Source of the DNA: Olsenella timonensis
GTDB lineage: Bacteria; Actinomycetota; Coriobacteriia; Coriobacteriales; Atopobiaceae
Direction of reading: 5' to 3'
DNA length: 64,000 nt
NCBI RefSeq assembly: GCF_900119915.1
Contig: NZ_LT635455.1
Coordinates: forward strand, 806,001 to 870,000
Below the pieces are notes generated by a model. The model was not told the DNA's origin. It ran no database searches and was given only the letters and a program-made list of their open reading frames with translations. A program made the translations under genes and the position numbers. Numbering within the stretch: the first letter of the stretch is position 1; every line of letters begins with the position of its first letter. This document shows positions 7,428 through 15,819 of the stretch, in pieces.

Positions 7428-10018
7428 CGGGCCTCACCGTCTTTCTCGCCCAGCAGCTCGGCAACGAGCTCGTCGCGCCCCATGTGGGAGAGCTCCCCGC
7501 GGGAGCGCAGACGTTCGCGCAGGTAGGCAAGGCAGATGAGGTATCCGCAGGTGATCGCCAGCGAGGCCGCCCACGCGGCGAGAAGGACGAGGCGCGCCTC
7601 GGGCAGCGCCGCGCCGAGGGCCAGCGCACACGCCGGCGCCACGACGAGCGCCGCGACGCCGCGGCGCACGCGCGCGGGGTAGCGCTGCTCGAAGCTCTCC
7701 GTGCGCTCGAGCAGGGCGTCGCGCGTGGTCGGGGACTCCGCCAGCGCGCGCAGGAGGGTCGCGAGGCGCCCGCCCTTCTCGCCCGTGCGCTCGGTGACGA
7801 GCAGGTCCGTCCGCGCGAGCTCGCGGTCGAAGAAGGCGTCGAGGTCGAGCAGGCGGGGCCGGCCCACGGTGGCGAGCAGGAGCGCCGGCAGGGCAAAGGC
7901 GAGAAGAACGAGCAGGTCGCGGACGTAGTTTCCGTCGTAGAAGCCGGCGACGGCCTCGCGCATGGCGTTGATGCCGTAGGTGAACGGGAGCCAGGGGCCC
8001 AGGGCCTGGAAGAAGGCCGGCTGCATCTGGATCGGGTAGAGGCCCGAGGCGCCGGGGATCTGCAGGACCACGAGCAGCACCGCGAGCGCCTTGCCCACGT
8101 GCTTGAGCGTGGCGGCGAGGGCGTAGACCACGAGGACGTAGACGAGCGAGGCGACCATGCCCGCGAGCACGTAGGCGGCGGGCGACACGCACTGGACGCC
8201 GAGCGCGAGGTCGCCGGCGCAGCAGATTACAGCCTGGACCTGGCCGAGCAGGGCGAGCAGCATCCAGCGGCCCCAGAACGCCTGGCTCGCGGTGACGCCG
8301 GTGCCGGGCAGGTCCTCGCGGTCGACCTCGAGCTTGTAGACGGCCACGAGGACGAAGCCGCCGACCCACAGGGCGAGGTTGGTGTAGAAGGGCGCGACGC
8401 CGGAGCCGTAGTTGGCGACCGGGTAGATCGCCTCGGTGACCATGTCGACGGGCGAGGCGAGCGCGGAGCCCGTCTGCGCGGGTTCGAGCGCGAGGACGCG
8501 CGTGACGAGCTCGGGGTCCGCGGCGCCCTGGAGTGCGGCGACGTCGTCGGCGAGCGAGCCGGCGCTCGCGGCGGCGTCGCGCAGGGTGCCGGCGCCGTCC
8601 TCGAGCGTGGAGGACGCCTGGTCGAGGAGGGTGCCCAGCTGGTCGAGGGTGCCTTGGGCCTGGGCGACCATGGCCGGCAGCGCGTCCGCGCCGCCCGCGA
8701 GGCGCCCGCCGACGTCCGCGAGGGTGTCGAGCGCGCCGGTGAGCTCGGGGGCAACGTCCTGGGAGAGCTCGGCCTGCAAGCTGGTGAGGGAGTCGGCGCC
8801 CGACTGGGTCGCGTCCGCCACGGCGCCCGCCAGGCCGCTCGCGCCCTCGGCGCCCGCTGCGATCTCCTGCGAGGTCTCGCGCATGGCCGCCGCCTGTGCG
8901 TCCTGGGCGTCGGCGAGCTCGCCGAGCATCTGGGCCTGGGCGTCGAGGGCGGCCACCGCCGCGTCGCGCGCCTGTGCCTGCTCGCCGGTCGCGGGGAGGG
9001 CGGCGATCGCGTCGCGGGCGCGGCCGAGCGCGGCCTGGACGTCGCGTAGGGTCCCGTTCGCGGCCTCCACTTGGGAGATCGCGGCGTCGAACTTCCCCTG
9101 TGCCCAGCCCACGTCACCGGCGACGAGGCCGACGTCATGGCTCGCCTGCGACGTGAGGTCCGTGAGGGTCGCGGCGCCCGCGCCGATCTCGCCCGAGAGC
9201 TCCGTCGCCAGGCTGCGGATCTGCGTGCGCGTGTCGCCGAGGGTAGAAAGCGACGCGCCCAGGGCGTCCGCGAGCGAGCCCGCCCCGGCCGTGACGTCGT
9301 CCAGCGCGTCGCTCGCCTGCGCCACGGAGGTCCGCGCGTCGGCGAGGCTGTCGCGCGCATCGTCCAGCGCGTCCGCTGCCTCGCCGAGCGTCCCCTCGAC
9401 CCCACGCAGGGTGTCGAGGGCGCCGGCCGAGGCCTCGCCCGTCGCTGCGTCCGCCGTGCGCACGGCGTCCTGGACCCGCTCGGTGACGGTCTCGCCCGCC
9501 ACGCTCATGAACTCGGAGGAGATCTGGTTCTCGAGGGTCGTCGCCCCGGTGTCGGTGACCTTCGGCGAGACCGCGTTGACCTTCTCGTTCACGTAGTAGC
9601 TGACGCGCGCCGGCTGGGCGTCGCCCTCAACGACGCCGGCGAGGGTGCTCGTGAAGTCGGCCGGGATGACGAAGGCTGCGTAGTAGCGGCCCGCGTCCAC
9701 GCCCTCGAGGGCCTCCTGCTCGTCGACGAAGGTCCAGGCGAGCTGGTGGTTCTGCTCGAGGCGCTCCTGGATCATCTGGCCGGCGTTGACCTCGCCGAGG
9801 CCGGGCACGTCCGCGCCGACGTCCTCCACGACCACGGCGACGGGCACCGTGCCCGTGTTCTCGTAGGGGTCCCAGTTGGCGAGGATGTTCAGCCAGGCGT
9901 AGGCCGACGGTATCAGGCAGACGCCCAGCGTGACGAGAAGCGCCACGGGGCTCCTGAGCAGGCGCTTGAGGTCGCGGGCGAGTATGGAAAGCGAGGCGCG
10001 CACGGTGTCCTCCCTCAT
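7424..10018 (-). CDS. YhgE/Pip family membrane protein (first of a pair)
   Basis: An 864-residue paralogue of the downstream gene. The first helix (about 22-42) leads into SAYAWLNILANWDPYENTG, the YhgE/Pip N-terminal signature. A long Ala-rich coiled-coil outer region (about 190-530) and a multi-helix C-terminal membrane domain follow. Unlike its partner it has an extra C-terminal extension of about 150 residues. This contains a charged cytoplasmic loop (FDRELARTDLLVTERTGEK) and two more membrane helices, ending in an acidic tail. I chose ATG 10018 because homology begins there, although the ribosome site is weak. The upstream frame start at 10096 would add 26 non-homologous residues. Phage-receptor and secretion-accessory roles are known for relatives. 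The role here is unknown. Confidence 0.85.
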   Translation of the reverse strand: MREDTVRASLSILARDLKRLLRSPVALLVTLGVCLIPSAYAWLNILANWDPYENTGTVPVAVVVEDVGADVPGLGEVNAGQMIQERLEQNHQLAWTFVDEQEALEGVDAGRYYAAFVIPADFTSTLAGVVEGDAQPARVSYYVNEKVNAVSPKVTDTGATTLENQISSEFMSVAGETVTERVQDAVRTADAATGEASAGALDTLRGVEGTLGEAADALDDARDSLADARTSVAQASDALDDVTAGAGSLADALGASLSTLGDTRTQIRSLATELSGEIGAGAATLTDLTSQASHDVGLVAGDVGWAQGKFDAAISQVEAANGTLRDVQAALGRARDAIAALPATGEQAQARDAAVAALDAQAQMLGELADAQDAQAAAMRETSQEIAAGAEGASGLAGAVADATQSGADSLTSLQAELSQDVAPELTGALDTLADVGGRLAGGADALPAMVAQAQGTLDQLGTLLDQASSTLEDGAGTLRDAAASAGSLADDVAALQGAADPELVTRVLALEPAQTGSALASPVDMVTEAIYPVANYGSGVAPFYTNLALWVGGFVLVAVYKLEVDREDLPGTGVTASQAFWGRWMLLALLGQVQAVICCAGDLALGVQCVSPAAYVLAGMVASLVYVLVVYALAATLKHVGKALAVLLVVLQIPGASGLYPIQMQPAFFQALGPWLPFTYGINAMREAVAGFYDGNYVRDLLVLLAFALPALLLATVGRPRLLDLDAFFDRELARTDLLVTERTGEKGGRLATLLRALAESPTTRDALLERTESFEQRYPARVRRGVAALVVAPACALALGAALPEARLVLLAAWAASLAITCGYLICLAYLRERLRSRGELSHMGRDELVAELLGEKDGEAR

Positions 10019-10137
10019 GGGGTTGCATGTGAGGGGGCTTCTTCCCGTCGCCGGCGCGAGCCGCGGTGCCGACGTTCTTCTCGCCCGCGAATCCACCGTT
10101 GGGGCACAAACCTGTCCGCTGCCTGAACCCCTCGCTG

Positions 10138-10253
10138 GAGGTTTGGGTTCACCGTTTGCCGCCGCGCCCCCTCATTGATCAAAGTAGAAACCTGTTACCT
10201 GCGGTTTTGTTGATCGCCTCCGTCGCTGGGCCCAAAGCGTGAACCCAAACCTC
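10138..10253. repeat. Perfect 15-bp inverted repeat, arms 86 bp apart
   Basis: GAGGTTTGGGTTCAC at 10138-10152 and its exact complement at 10239-10253 enclose a further GATCAA/TTGATC pair. This could be a small non-autonomous element or a regulatory site shared by the divergent genes. Confidence 0.6.
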
Positions 10254-10596
10254 TCGGCGTCGACCCGATGAGCCCCTGTGGACCGTTGCGTGTGGCCGTC
10301 CCATGTCGCCCTCGGTGGTTCTGGGTAACTCTTTGATGCGTACGCCAGGTTTGAGGGGCTTTTGTATCAAACCTTTTCCCACAACCCACGAAAACATGGA
10401 TTTTTCGGAAAAACGCATAAGAGTTCTATCCAAAACCAAGCCAGTTGTCCCAGATTCGGCCGTCCCAAAACCGAGCAAGGCGAGAAAACCCAGAACCCCG
10501 GGCTTCTTGGCAGGGGCGCGTGGCCCCAACACCTCGAAAATGTGGCGAGACGGCGCAATCGGTCATAACGTCCGGACGCGCGGGTATCATGTACGG

Positions 10597-10621
10597 GCCA
10601 GCCGGCGGAATGGTAACGGCC
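10597..10621 (+). promoter_or_regulatory. Leader hairpin ahead of metK
   Basis: CCGGCGG and CCGCCGG (7-bp stem, 11-base loop containing AATGGTAACGG) lie about 20 bases before the metK ribosome site. It could modulate translation. It does not match a SAM riboswitch I can recognise. Confidence 0.35.
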
Positions 10622-10645
10622 GCCGGGATCGTAGAAAGGACAACC

Positions 10646-11926
10646 ATGACCACCACGACTCGTTCCACTGCACCCCGCAGCTACCTCTTCACCTCTGAGA
10701 GCGTCACGGAAGGCCACCCGGACAAGATCTGCGACCAGGTCTCCGACGCCATACTCGACGCGCTTCTCGCCAAGGAGGCCCAGCTCCAGGCCGAGGGCTA
10801 CGTCGCCCCGAGCGGCACCCCCGCCAACGTGGACAACGTCCGCTGCGCATGCGAGACCTTCGTGACGACGGGCACCGTGGTGGTCGCCGGCGAGGTGCGC
10901 ACCGAGGCCTACCTCGACGTCCAGAAGATCGCGCGCGACGTCATCCGCCGCATCGGCTACGACCGCGCCAAGTACGGCTTTGACGCCGAGACCTGCGGCG
11001 TCATCAACATGATCCACGAGCAGAGCCCCGACATCGCGGCCGGCGTGGACGAGTCCTTTGACGCGCAGGCCGGGCGCTCGACCGACCCGCTCGACCTCGT
11101 GGGCGCGGGCGACCAGGGCATGATGTTCGGATACGCCACCGACGAGACGGACGTCCTCATGCCCATGCCCCACTACCTGGCCTCTCGCATGGCCGAGCGC
11201 CTGGCCGCCGTGCGCAGGGACGGCACGGTCCCGTACCTGCGCCCTGACGGCAAGACGCAGGTGACGGTGCGCTACGAGGACGACCGGCCGGTCGAGGTCA
11301 CGGCCGTCGTCGTCTCCACCCAGCACGACGCCGCGGTGGAGGACATGGGGGTCGTGCGCGCCGACATGGTCGAGCACGTGATCGCGCCGGTGCTCGACGC
11401 CGCGGGGATCGAGTGGGGCGGCGCCGAGGTCTACGTGAACCCCACCGGGCGCTTCGTGGTGGGCGGCCCGATGGGCGACACCGGCCTCACCGGCCGCAAG
11501 ATCATCGTGGACACCTACGGCGGCATGGGCCGCCACGGCGGCGGGTGCTTCTCGGGCAAGGACTGCACCAAGGTCGACCGCTCCGCCGCCTACGCCGCGC
11601 GCTGGGTGGCCAAGAACGTGGTGGCGGCCGGGCTCGCGCGGCGCTGCGAGATCCAGCTCGCCTATGCTATCGGGGTCGCGCACCCGCTCTCCGTGATGGT
11701 GGACACCTTCGGCACGGGCGCGGTCGCAGACGACGTGATCGAGGCCGCCGTCGGGCGGGTCTTCGACCTGCGTCCCGGCGCCATCATCCGCGACCTCGAC
11801 CTGCGCAGGCCGATCTTCGAGAAGACCGCGGCGTACGGGCACTTCGGCCGCGAGGACCCGGACTTCACCTGGGAGCGCTGCGACCGCGTGGAGGAGCTCC
11901 GCTCCGCGGTCGGGTCGCTCGCCTAG
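10646..11926 (+). CDS. metK: S-adenosylmethionine synthase
   Basis: The enzyme makes S-adenosylmethionine from methionine and ATP in the cytoplasm, as a tetramer. The protein has 426 residues, slightly longer than the usual 380-400. The signatures are [19 protein letters not shown] near the N-terminus, [15 protein letters not shown] (about 152-166) and the phosphate loop [14 protein letters not shown] (about 273-286), followed by DTYGG. I chose ATG 10646 with GAAAGGA upstream. The frame is open further back but that part has no homology. An insertion of about 20 residues ([20 protein letters not shown]) near residue 45 explains the extra length. The next gene starts 14 bases later and may be co-transcribed. 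Confidence 0.96.
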   Translation: MTTTTRSTAPRSYLFTSESVTEGHPDKICDQVSDAILDALLAKEAQLQAEGYVAPSGTPANVDNVRCACETFVTTGTVVVAGEVRTEAYLDVQKIARDVIRRIGYDRAKYGFDAETCGVINMIHEQSPDIAAGVDESFDAQAGRSTDPLDLVGAGDQGMMFGYATDETDVLMPMPHYLASRMAERLAAVRRDGTVPYLRPDGKTQVTVRYEDDRPVEVTAVVVSTQHDAAVEDMGVVRADMVEHVIAPVLDAAGIEWGGAEVYVNPTGRFVVGGPMGDTGLTGRKIIVDTYGGMGRHGGGCFSGKDCTKVDRSAAYAARWVAKNVVAAGLARRCEIQLAYAIGVAHPLSVMVDTFGTGAVADDVIEAAVGRVFDLRPGAIIRDLDLRRPIFEKTAAYGHFGREDPDFTWERCDRVEELRSAVGSLA

Positions 11927-11940
11927 CCGCCCGTCTCGCC

Positions 11941-12801
11941 ATGCGCGGCTTCTCCTTCACCGACCGCGGCAACGCCGCGAACGAGGACTTCGCCTGCGCG
12001 GGCCCGCTGCCGGCGGGCGGGGCGTACGGCGTCGTGATCGACGGGGCGACGGGCCTCGCGGGCGAACCGCTCTTCCCGGGGCGCTTCGCCACCAACGCCC
12101 AGTGGTTCTCCCACACGGTGGGCGCGGCGCTCTGCCGCGCGCTGGAGGCGGGCGTGCCGGCGGGCGAGGCCCTGGGCGGCGCCGTCGCGGCGGCCCGGGA
12201 GGAGCTGGAGGGCGCCGCGGGTGCCCCGCTCGCCGACCAGGACGCGGACGCCGTCCCCTCCGCCGCGCTCGCGCTGGCGGTGGTGGGCGAGAAGGACGTG
12301 GAGCTCTGGGGGCTCGGCGACTCGCCCCTCGTGGTGCTCACGCGCGCCGGCGAGCTCGTCGTCTCCACCGACGAGGCCCTCGAGGCCCTTGACGCGCGCG
12401 TCGTCGAGCTCATGGTCGAGCGCTCCGCGGGACGCGACCTGACGGTCGCCGAGCGCCGCGCCCTCGTGCGCGACGAGGTCGTCGCCAACCGCCGGAGGCG
12501 CAACACCCCGGGCGGCTACTGGTGCCTGGACCCGTCCGGCGCGGGCCTGGCGCACGCGCGCCGGATCACGCTGCCGCGCGCGAAGGTCGTCGCGGTCGCG
12601 GGCATGACCGACGGGCTCTTCCGGGCGTTCGGGCAGTACGGCCTGGCATCGCCCGCCGAGTGGCTGCCGCGCGCCACGTACTTCTCGGCTCAGCTGCTCT
12701 GCGACCGGATGCGCGCGCTCGAGGCGGCCGACGCGCGGCTCACGCGGTTCCCGCGCATGAAGGTCGGCGACGACGCGAGCCTGTTCTGGCTGGGCGCGTG
12801 A
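11941..12801 (+). CDS. PP2C-like serine/threonine phosphatase domain protein
   Basis: A 286-residue soluble protein with the scattered acidic motifs of PPM/PP2C phosphatases. These are DRGNAANEDF at the N-terminus, VIDGATGL (about 33-40), LWGLGDSPLVV (about 122-132), AGMTDGLFRAF (about 220-230) and GDDASLFWL at the very C-terminus. They normally bind two metal ions and dephosphorylate Ser/Thr residues. The start is the first ATG after metK. No kinase gene is adjacent, so the target is unknown. The domain is compact and lacks membrane helices. It is followed by a palindromic regulatory region and then the YfhO gene. Confidence 0.75.
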   Translation: MRGFSFTDRGNAANEDFACAGPLPAGGAYGVVIDGATGLAGEPLFPGRFATNAQWFSHTVGAALCRALEAGVPAGEALGGAVAAAREELEGAAGAPLADQDADAVPSAALALAVVGEKDVELWGLGDSPLVVLTRAGELVVSTDEALEALDARVVELMVERSAGRDLTVAERRALVRDEVVANRRRRNTPGGYWCLDPSGAGLAHARRITLPRAKVVAVAGMTDGLFRAFGQYGLASPAEWLPRATYFSAQLLCDRMRALEAADARLTRFPRMKVGDDASLFWLGA

Positions 12802-12810
12802 TGAACGCCG

Positions 12811-12884
12811 CCGCTCGTGAATTCACGAGCGGTGGCAATTCTCGGCAAAGACGCCAATACCGCCCGCATATGAATTCACGAGCG
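12811..12884. promoter_or_regulatory. Perfect 22-bp palindrome plus repeated half-site
   Basis: Bases 12811-12832 are a perfect palindrome with half-site CCGCTCGTGAA. The 14-base string TGAATTCACGAGCG occurs inside it (12818-12831) and again at 12871-12884. It lies between the phosphatase stop and the YfhO gene start, so it probably binds a dimeric regulator controlling the YfhO gene. Confidence 0.6.
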
Positions 12885-12936
12885 CGACTTGCCCGCTCAA
12901 CGGGCGGCGCATTGGGTCTAGACTGAAGGGCGGTAG

Positions 12937-15792
12937 ATGGCCCCATCGCCACGCGAGGGGGCACGCGCGAGGGGAGTGACCGTGGAGCAGGAGAGGGACC
13001 GACGCCTTGCCCGGCCGCGCCGCGAGCGTGCGCGCGCCGCGGCGCTCTACGCCCTCGCCTTCGCGCTGCCGGTCGCCCTGCTCTGCGCATGGGCCGCCGC
13101 GGCGGGCGTGAGGCCCTTCGGCCCGACGTCCATGCTCACCGAGGACCTCATGTATCAGTACGCGGACTTCTACGAGTGGTATCGCAGGGTCCTCTCCGGC
13201 CGGGAGTCGCTCTTCTACACGTTCTCCACGAGCCTGGGGAACAACGCGTGGGGGCTGTGGTCGTACTACCTCGCCAGCCCGTTCAACCTTGTCGCCCTGC
13301 TGTTTCCGCTCGAGCGCCTGGGTGACGCCATCTTCATCATCTCCGCCGCCAAGCTGGGCCTCATGGGGGTGTCTGCGACCCTCTACCTCCGCCGGCGCTT
13401 CTCGCTGCCGGGCGGTGCCTCCCTCGCCCTGGCGCTGTGCCTCTCGGGCTCCCTCTGGGTCGCCACCCAGCTGAGAAACCCGATGTGGATGGACGCGATG
13501 ATCCTCCTGCCGCTGGTCGCCCTCGCCGCATGGCGCTGCGTGACGCGCGGGCGCTGGGCGGCGCTGCTCGTCGCGCTCGTGTGCGCGATCGCGAGCTGCT
13601 GGTACACCGGCTACATGACGGTCCTCTTCACGGTCTGCGTGTCCATGCTCGAGTGGTTCGTCGCCCCGGCCGACGGCACCGAGCGCCTGCGCGGCACGCG
13701 CGCCGTCTCGCTCGTCTGCGGCGTCCTCTGCTGCGCGCTGCTGCTCAGCGCGTGGACGCTCTACCCCACGGTCGCCGCCCAGCTCGGGTCCTGGAGCCCG
13801 TTCAGGACCGTCGCGCTGCTCTCCCTCTCGGCGGTCGTGCTGGTGCTCGGGCTGCTCCTCCTCGACGGGAGGCTGCCGGACGGCGTCGTCCGCGGGCTCG
13901 GGCGCGCGGCGCTCGTCGTCGCGGGCGTCGGGGTCGTGGCGCTGGGAGGCTACTATGCGGTCAGGCTCCTGGGGACGGGCTCGCTCGGGGAGGTCGCGGC
14001 GAGGGTCACGCCCTTCAGGGTCGAGAACCTGGTCTCCAGCCCCTTCCTCGGCACCTACCAGGACAAGTTCTCCCCCCAGCTCTACGTGGGGTACCTCCCG
14101 CTCGTCGGGTCGATCGCGCTGCTTGCCGACGGGAGCCTCGCGCGGCGGCTGCGCGCGGGGGCGCTTGCGGCGATCTGCCTCGCCGTCCTCAGCGTGGTGT
14201 TCACGGTCCTCTACGTCGCCTGGTGCGGGTTCGCAGTGCCCCACGGCTTTCACAGCCGCACGGCGTTTCTCGTCGTGTTTGCGACCGTCTGGACGTGCGC
14301 GCTCTACCTCTCCAGGAGGTCGGTCGCGGCGCCGTCTCGCGGCGCCGTCGCCGGGGTCGCCCTCCTCGCCGCGCTCTCGGTTCCCTGCTCGCTCGCCGGC
14401 CCGGTGCATGCGGGGTGGCTGATCGTCGCAGGCGCCGTCCTCATGGCGCTCTACCTCGTCCTGCTCTCCTCCCGGCTCCGGGTGCCGGCGTGCGCCGCGC
14501 TCCTGGCGCTCGTCTTCGCCGAGCTCGCCCTGAGCGGCGGGAGCGTCTGGCCCGAGCTCTACTCCTACACGCAGGAGCAGCACGAGACGTACGTGGCGAC
14601 CGCGCGCGGCGAGATGGCCGGGCTCAGGGAGCTCGACGGGGGCTTCTACCGCGTCGAGAAGACCTACACGCGCGCCGCGGACGCCGCGCTGAACGAGGGT
14701 CTCTCCCAGGGGTTCTACCGGCTCGCCTCCTACGTCTCGGGGAGCAACCCCGCCGCGATCGCCCTGCTCAACTCGCTCGGCTACTCCCATCCCGGGGAGT
14801 TCTCGACGGGCTACCGGACGCCGGTGCTGCCGAGCGACACGCTCCTCGGCGTGAGGTACGTCTTCTCGAGGGTGCCCGTCAATGCCCTCTCCCGGGTGGA
14901 CGCCCCCTTCCTGGCGGAGGGGGACCTCCTCTTCGAGAACCCCGACGCGCTCTCCGTGGGGTACGCGTCCTCGGCGGACGTCGCGTCCTTCTCGCCGCGG
15001 GGCGCGGGCGACCCCTTTGCCTGCCAGAACCAGCTCGCGAGCGCCCTCCTGGGGCGGGACGTCGAGCTCTACGTCCCGCTCGACTCGAGCGTCGTGGCGG
15101 ACGGGGAGGGCACGCGCTCGTGGCGCGTCGCGGTTCCCGCCGGCACGCTGGCGTGCTCCTGGCTCGCGTCCGCCTCCGAGGTCCCCTATCGCTATTCCGT
15201 CGACGACCCCACGGCGGCCTGGACCGCGAGCGCCGAGGCGGGGGGAGCGGCGTGGGACAACACGCGCTTCTCGCACGCGGTCCGGATGCTCGGGGACGTC
15301 TCGGACGAGCCGCGGGAGGTCGTCGTCACCGTCCAGAGCGCCGAGGGCGCGGCCGGGACGGCGACGGACGCGCTTCCCGAGGACGCCTCCTGCCTGTTCT
15401 TTGGGATGGACGAGGGGGTCTACCGGGAGCTCGTTCGCGAGCTGTCGCAGGAGCAGCTCGAGGTGACGGAGTGGTCAGGGGCGCGGCTCGCCGGCACGTT
15501 CACCGCCTCGGGCGAGAGGGACGGCCTGCTCCTCACCGTGCCCCATGACGCGGGCTGGACGATCCTGCTCGACGGCGAGGAGGTCGAGGGCACCGCAGCC
15601 GCCGGCGGCGCGCTGACGTTCGTTCGCGTGCCCGGTGCCGGCGCGCACGAGCTCGAGATGAGCTACGTGCCCCCGATGCTGCGCGCGGGCTGCGCGGTGA
15701 CGCTCGTCGCGGGCGTCGCGCTCGCGGCGCGCGCCTGGCGCCTGCGGCGTCCCGGCGGGCGTCGGGGCAGGGGCGCCTCGGCGCTACAATAG
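12937..15792 (+). CDS. YfhO-family integral membrane protein
   Basis: A 951-residue multi-spanning protein. After a basic N-terminal tail it has about a dozen hydrophobic helices up to about residue 540. A soluble outer domain and one last helix (AGCAVTLVAGVALAARAW) come before a basic tail. The motifs LTEDLMYQYADFYEWYRRVL and FSTSLGNNAWGLWSYYLASP near residues 65-110 are typical of the YfhO family. In Bacillus and Listeria that family helps glycosylate lipoteichoic or wall teichoic acid as a GT-C-like enzyme using a lipid-linked sugar. ATG 12937 has AAGGG upstream. GTG 12982 after GAGGGG is an equally good start, giving 936 residues. The sugar and acceptor here are unknown. Confidence 0.85.
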   Translation: MAPSPREGARARGVTVEQERDRRLARPRRERARAAALYALAFALPVALLCAWAAAAGVRPFGPTSMLTEDLMYQYADFYEWYRRVLSGRESLFYTFSTSLGNNAWGLWSYYLASPFNLVALLFPLERLGDAIFIISAAKLGLMGVSATLYLRRRFSLPGGASLALALCLSGSLWVATQLRNPMWMDAMILLPLVALAAWRCVTRGRWAALLVALVCAIASCWYTGYMTVLFTVCVSMLEWFVAPADGTERLRGTRAVSLVCGVLCCALLLSAWTLYPTVAAQLGSWSPFRTVALLSLSAVVLVLGLLLLDGRLPDGVVRGLGRAALVVAGVGVVALGGYYAVRLLGTGSLGEVAARVTPFRVENLVSSPFLGTYQDKFSPQLYVGYLPLVGSIALLADGSLARRLRAGALAAICLAVLSVVFTVLYVAWCGFAVPHGFHSRTAFLVVFATVWTCALYLSRRSVAAPSRGAVAGVALLAALSVPCSLAGPVHAGWLIVAGAVLMALYLVLLSSRLRVPACAALLALVFAELALSGGSVWPELYSYTQEQHETYVATARGEMAGLRELDGGFYRVEKTYTRAADAALNEGLSQGFYRLASYVSGSNPAAIALLNSLGYSHPGEFSTGYRTPVLPSDTLLGVRYVFSRVPVNALSRVDAPFLAEGDLLFENPDALSVGYASSADVASFSPRGAGDPFACQNQLASALLGRDVELYVPLDSSVVADGEGTRSWRVAVPAGTLACSWLASASEVPYRYSVDDPTAAWTASAEAGGAAWDNTRFSHAVRMLGDVSDEPREVVVTVQSAEGAAGTATDALPEDASCLFFGMDEGVYRELVRELSQEQLEVTEWSGARLAGTFTASGERDGLLLTVPHDAGWTILLDGEEVEGTAAAGGALTFVRVPGAGAHELEMSYVPPMLRAGCAVTLVAGVALAARAWRLRRPGGRRGRGASALQ

Positions 15793-15819
15793 TCTGCCGA
15801 GAAGAACGGAGGCCGTCGC

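Larger units (their letters stand above)
10019..10645. other. 627-bp non-coding region upstream of metK and the YhgE pair
   Basis: I see no convincing gene here. ORFs in both directions exist but read like chance frames. The region holds several inverted repeats built on AAACCT/AGGTTT: GAGGTTTGGGTTCAC (10138-10152) against GTGAACCCAAACCTC (10239-10253), and AGGTTTGA against TCAAACCT near 10345-10373. GATCAA and TTGATC also flank 10177-10214. It must contain the divergent promoters of metK and the YhgE operon. I could not place either promoter with confidence. Confidence 0.6.

Noticed and set aside
10179-10532. 117-codon minus ORF in the metK upstream gap
   Set aside because: No ribosome site, odd composition, and an overlapping frame on the other strand is equally open. 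I treat the region as non-coding.
10540-10645. SAM riboswitch ahead of metK
   Set aside because: I could not find the conserved core of any SAM riboswitch class, only a GC hairpin.
12823-15276. Minus-strand ORF of 817 codons opposite the YfhO gene
   Set aside because: Composition is Arg/Glu/Gly repeats typical of a shadow frame, while the plus strand has a clear membrane protein.
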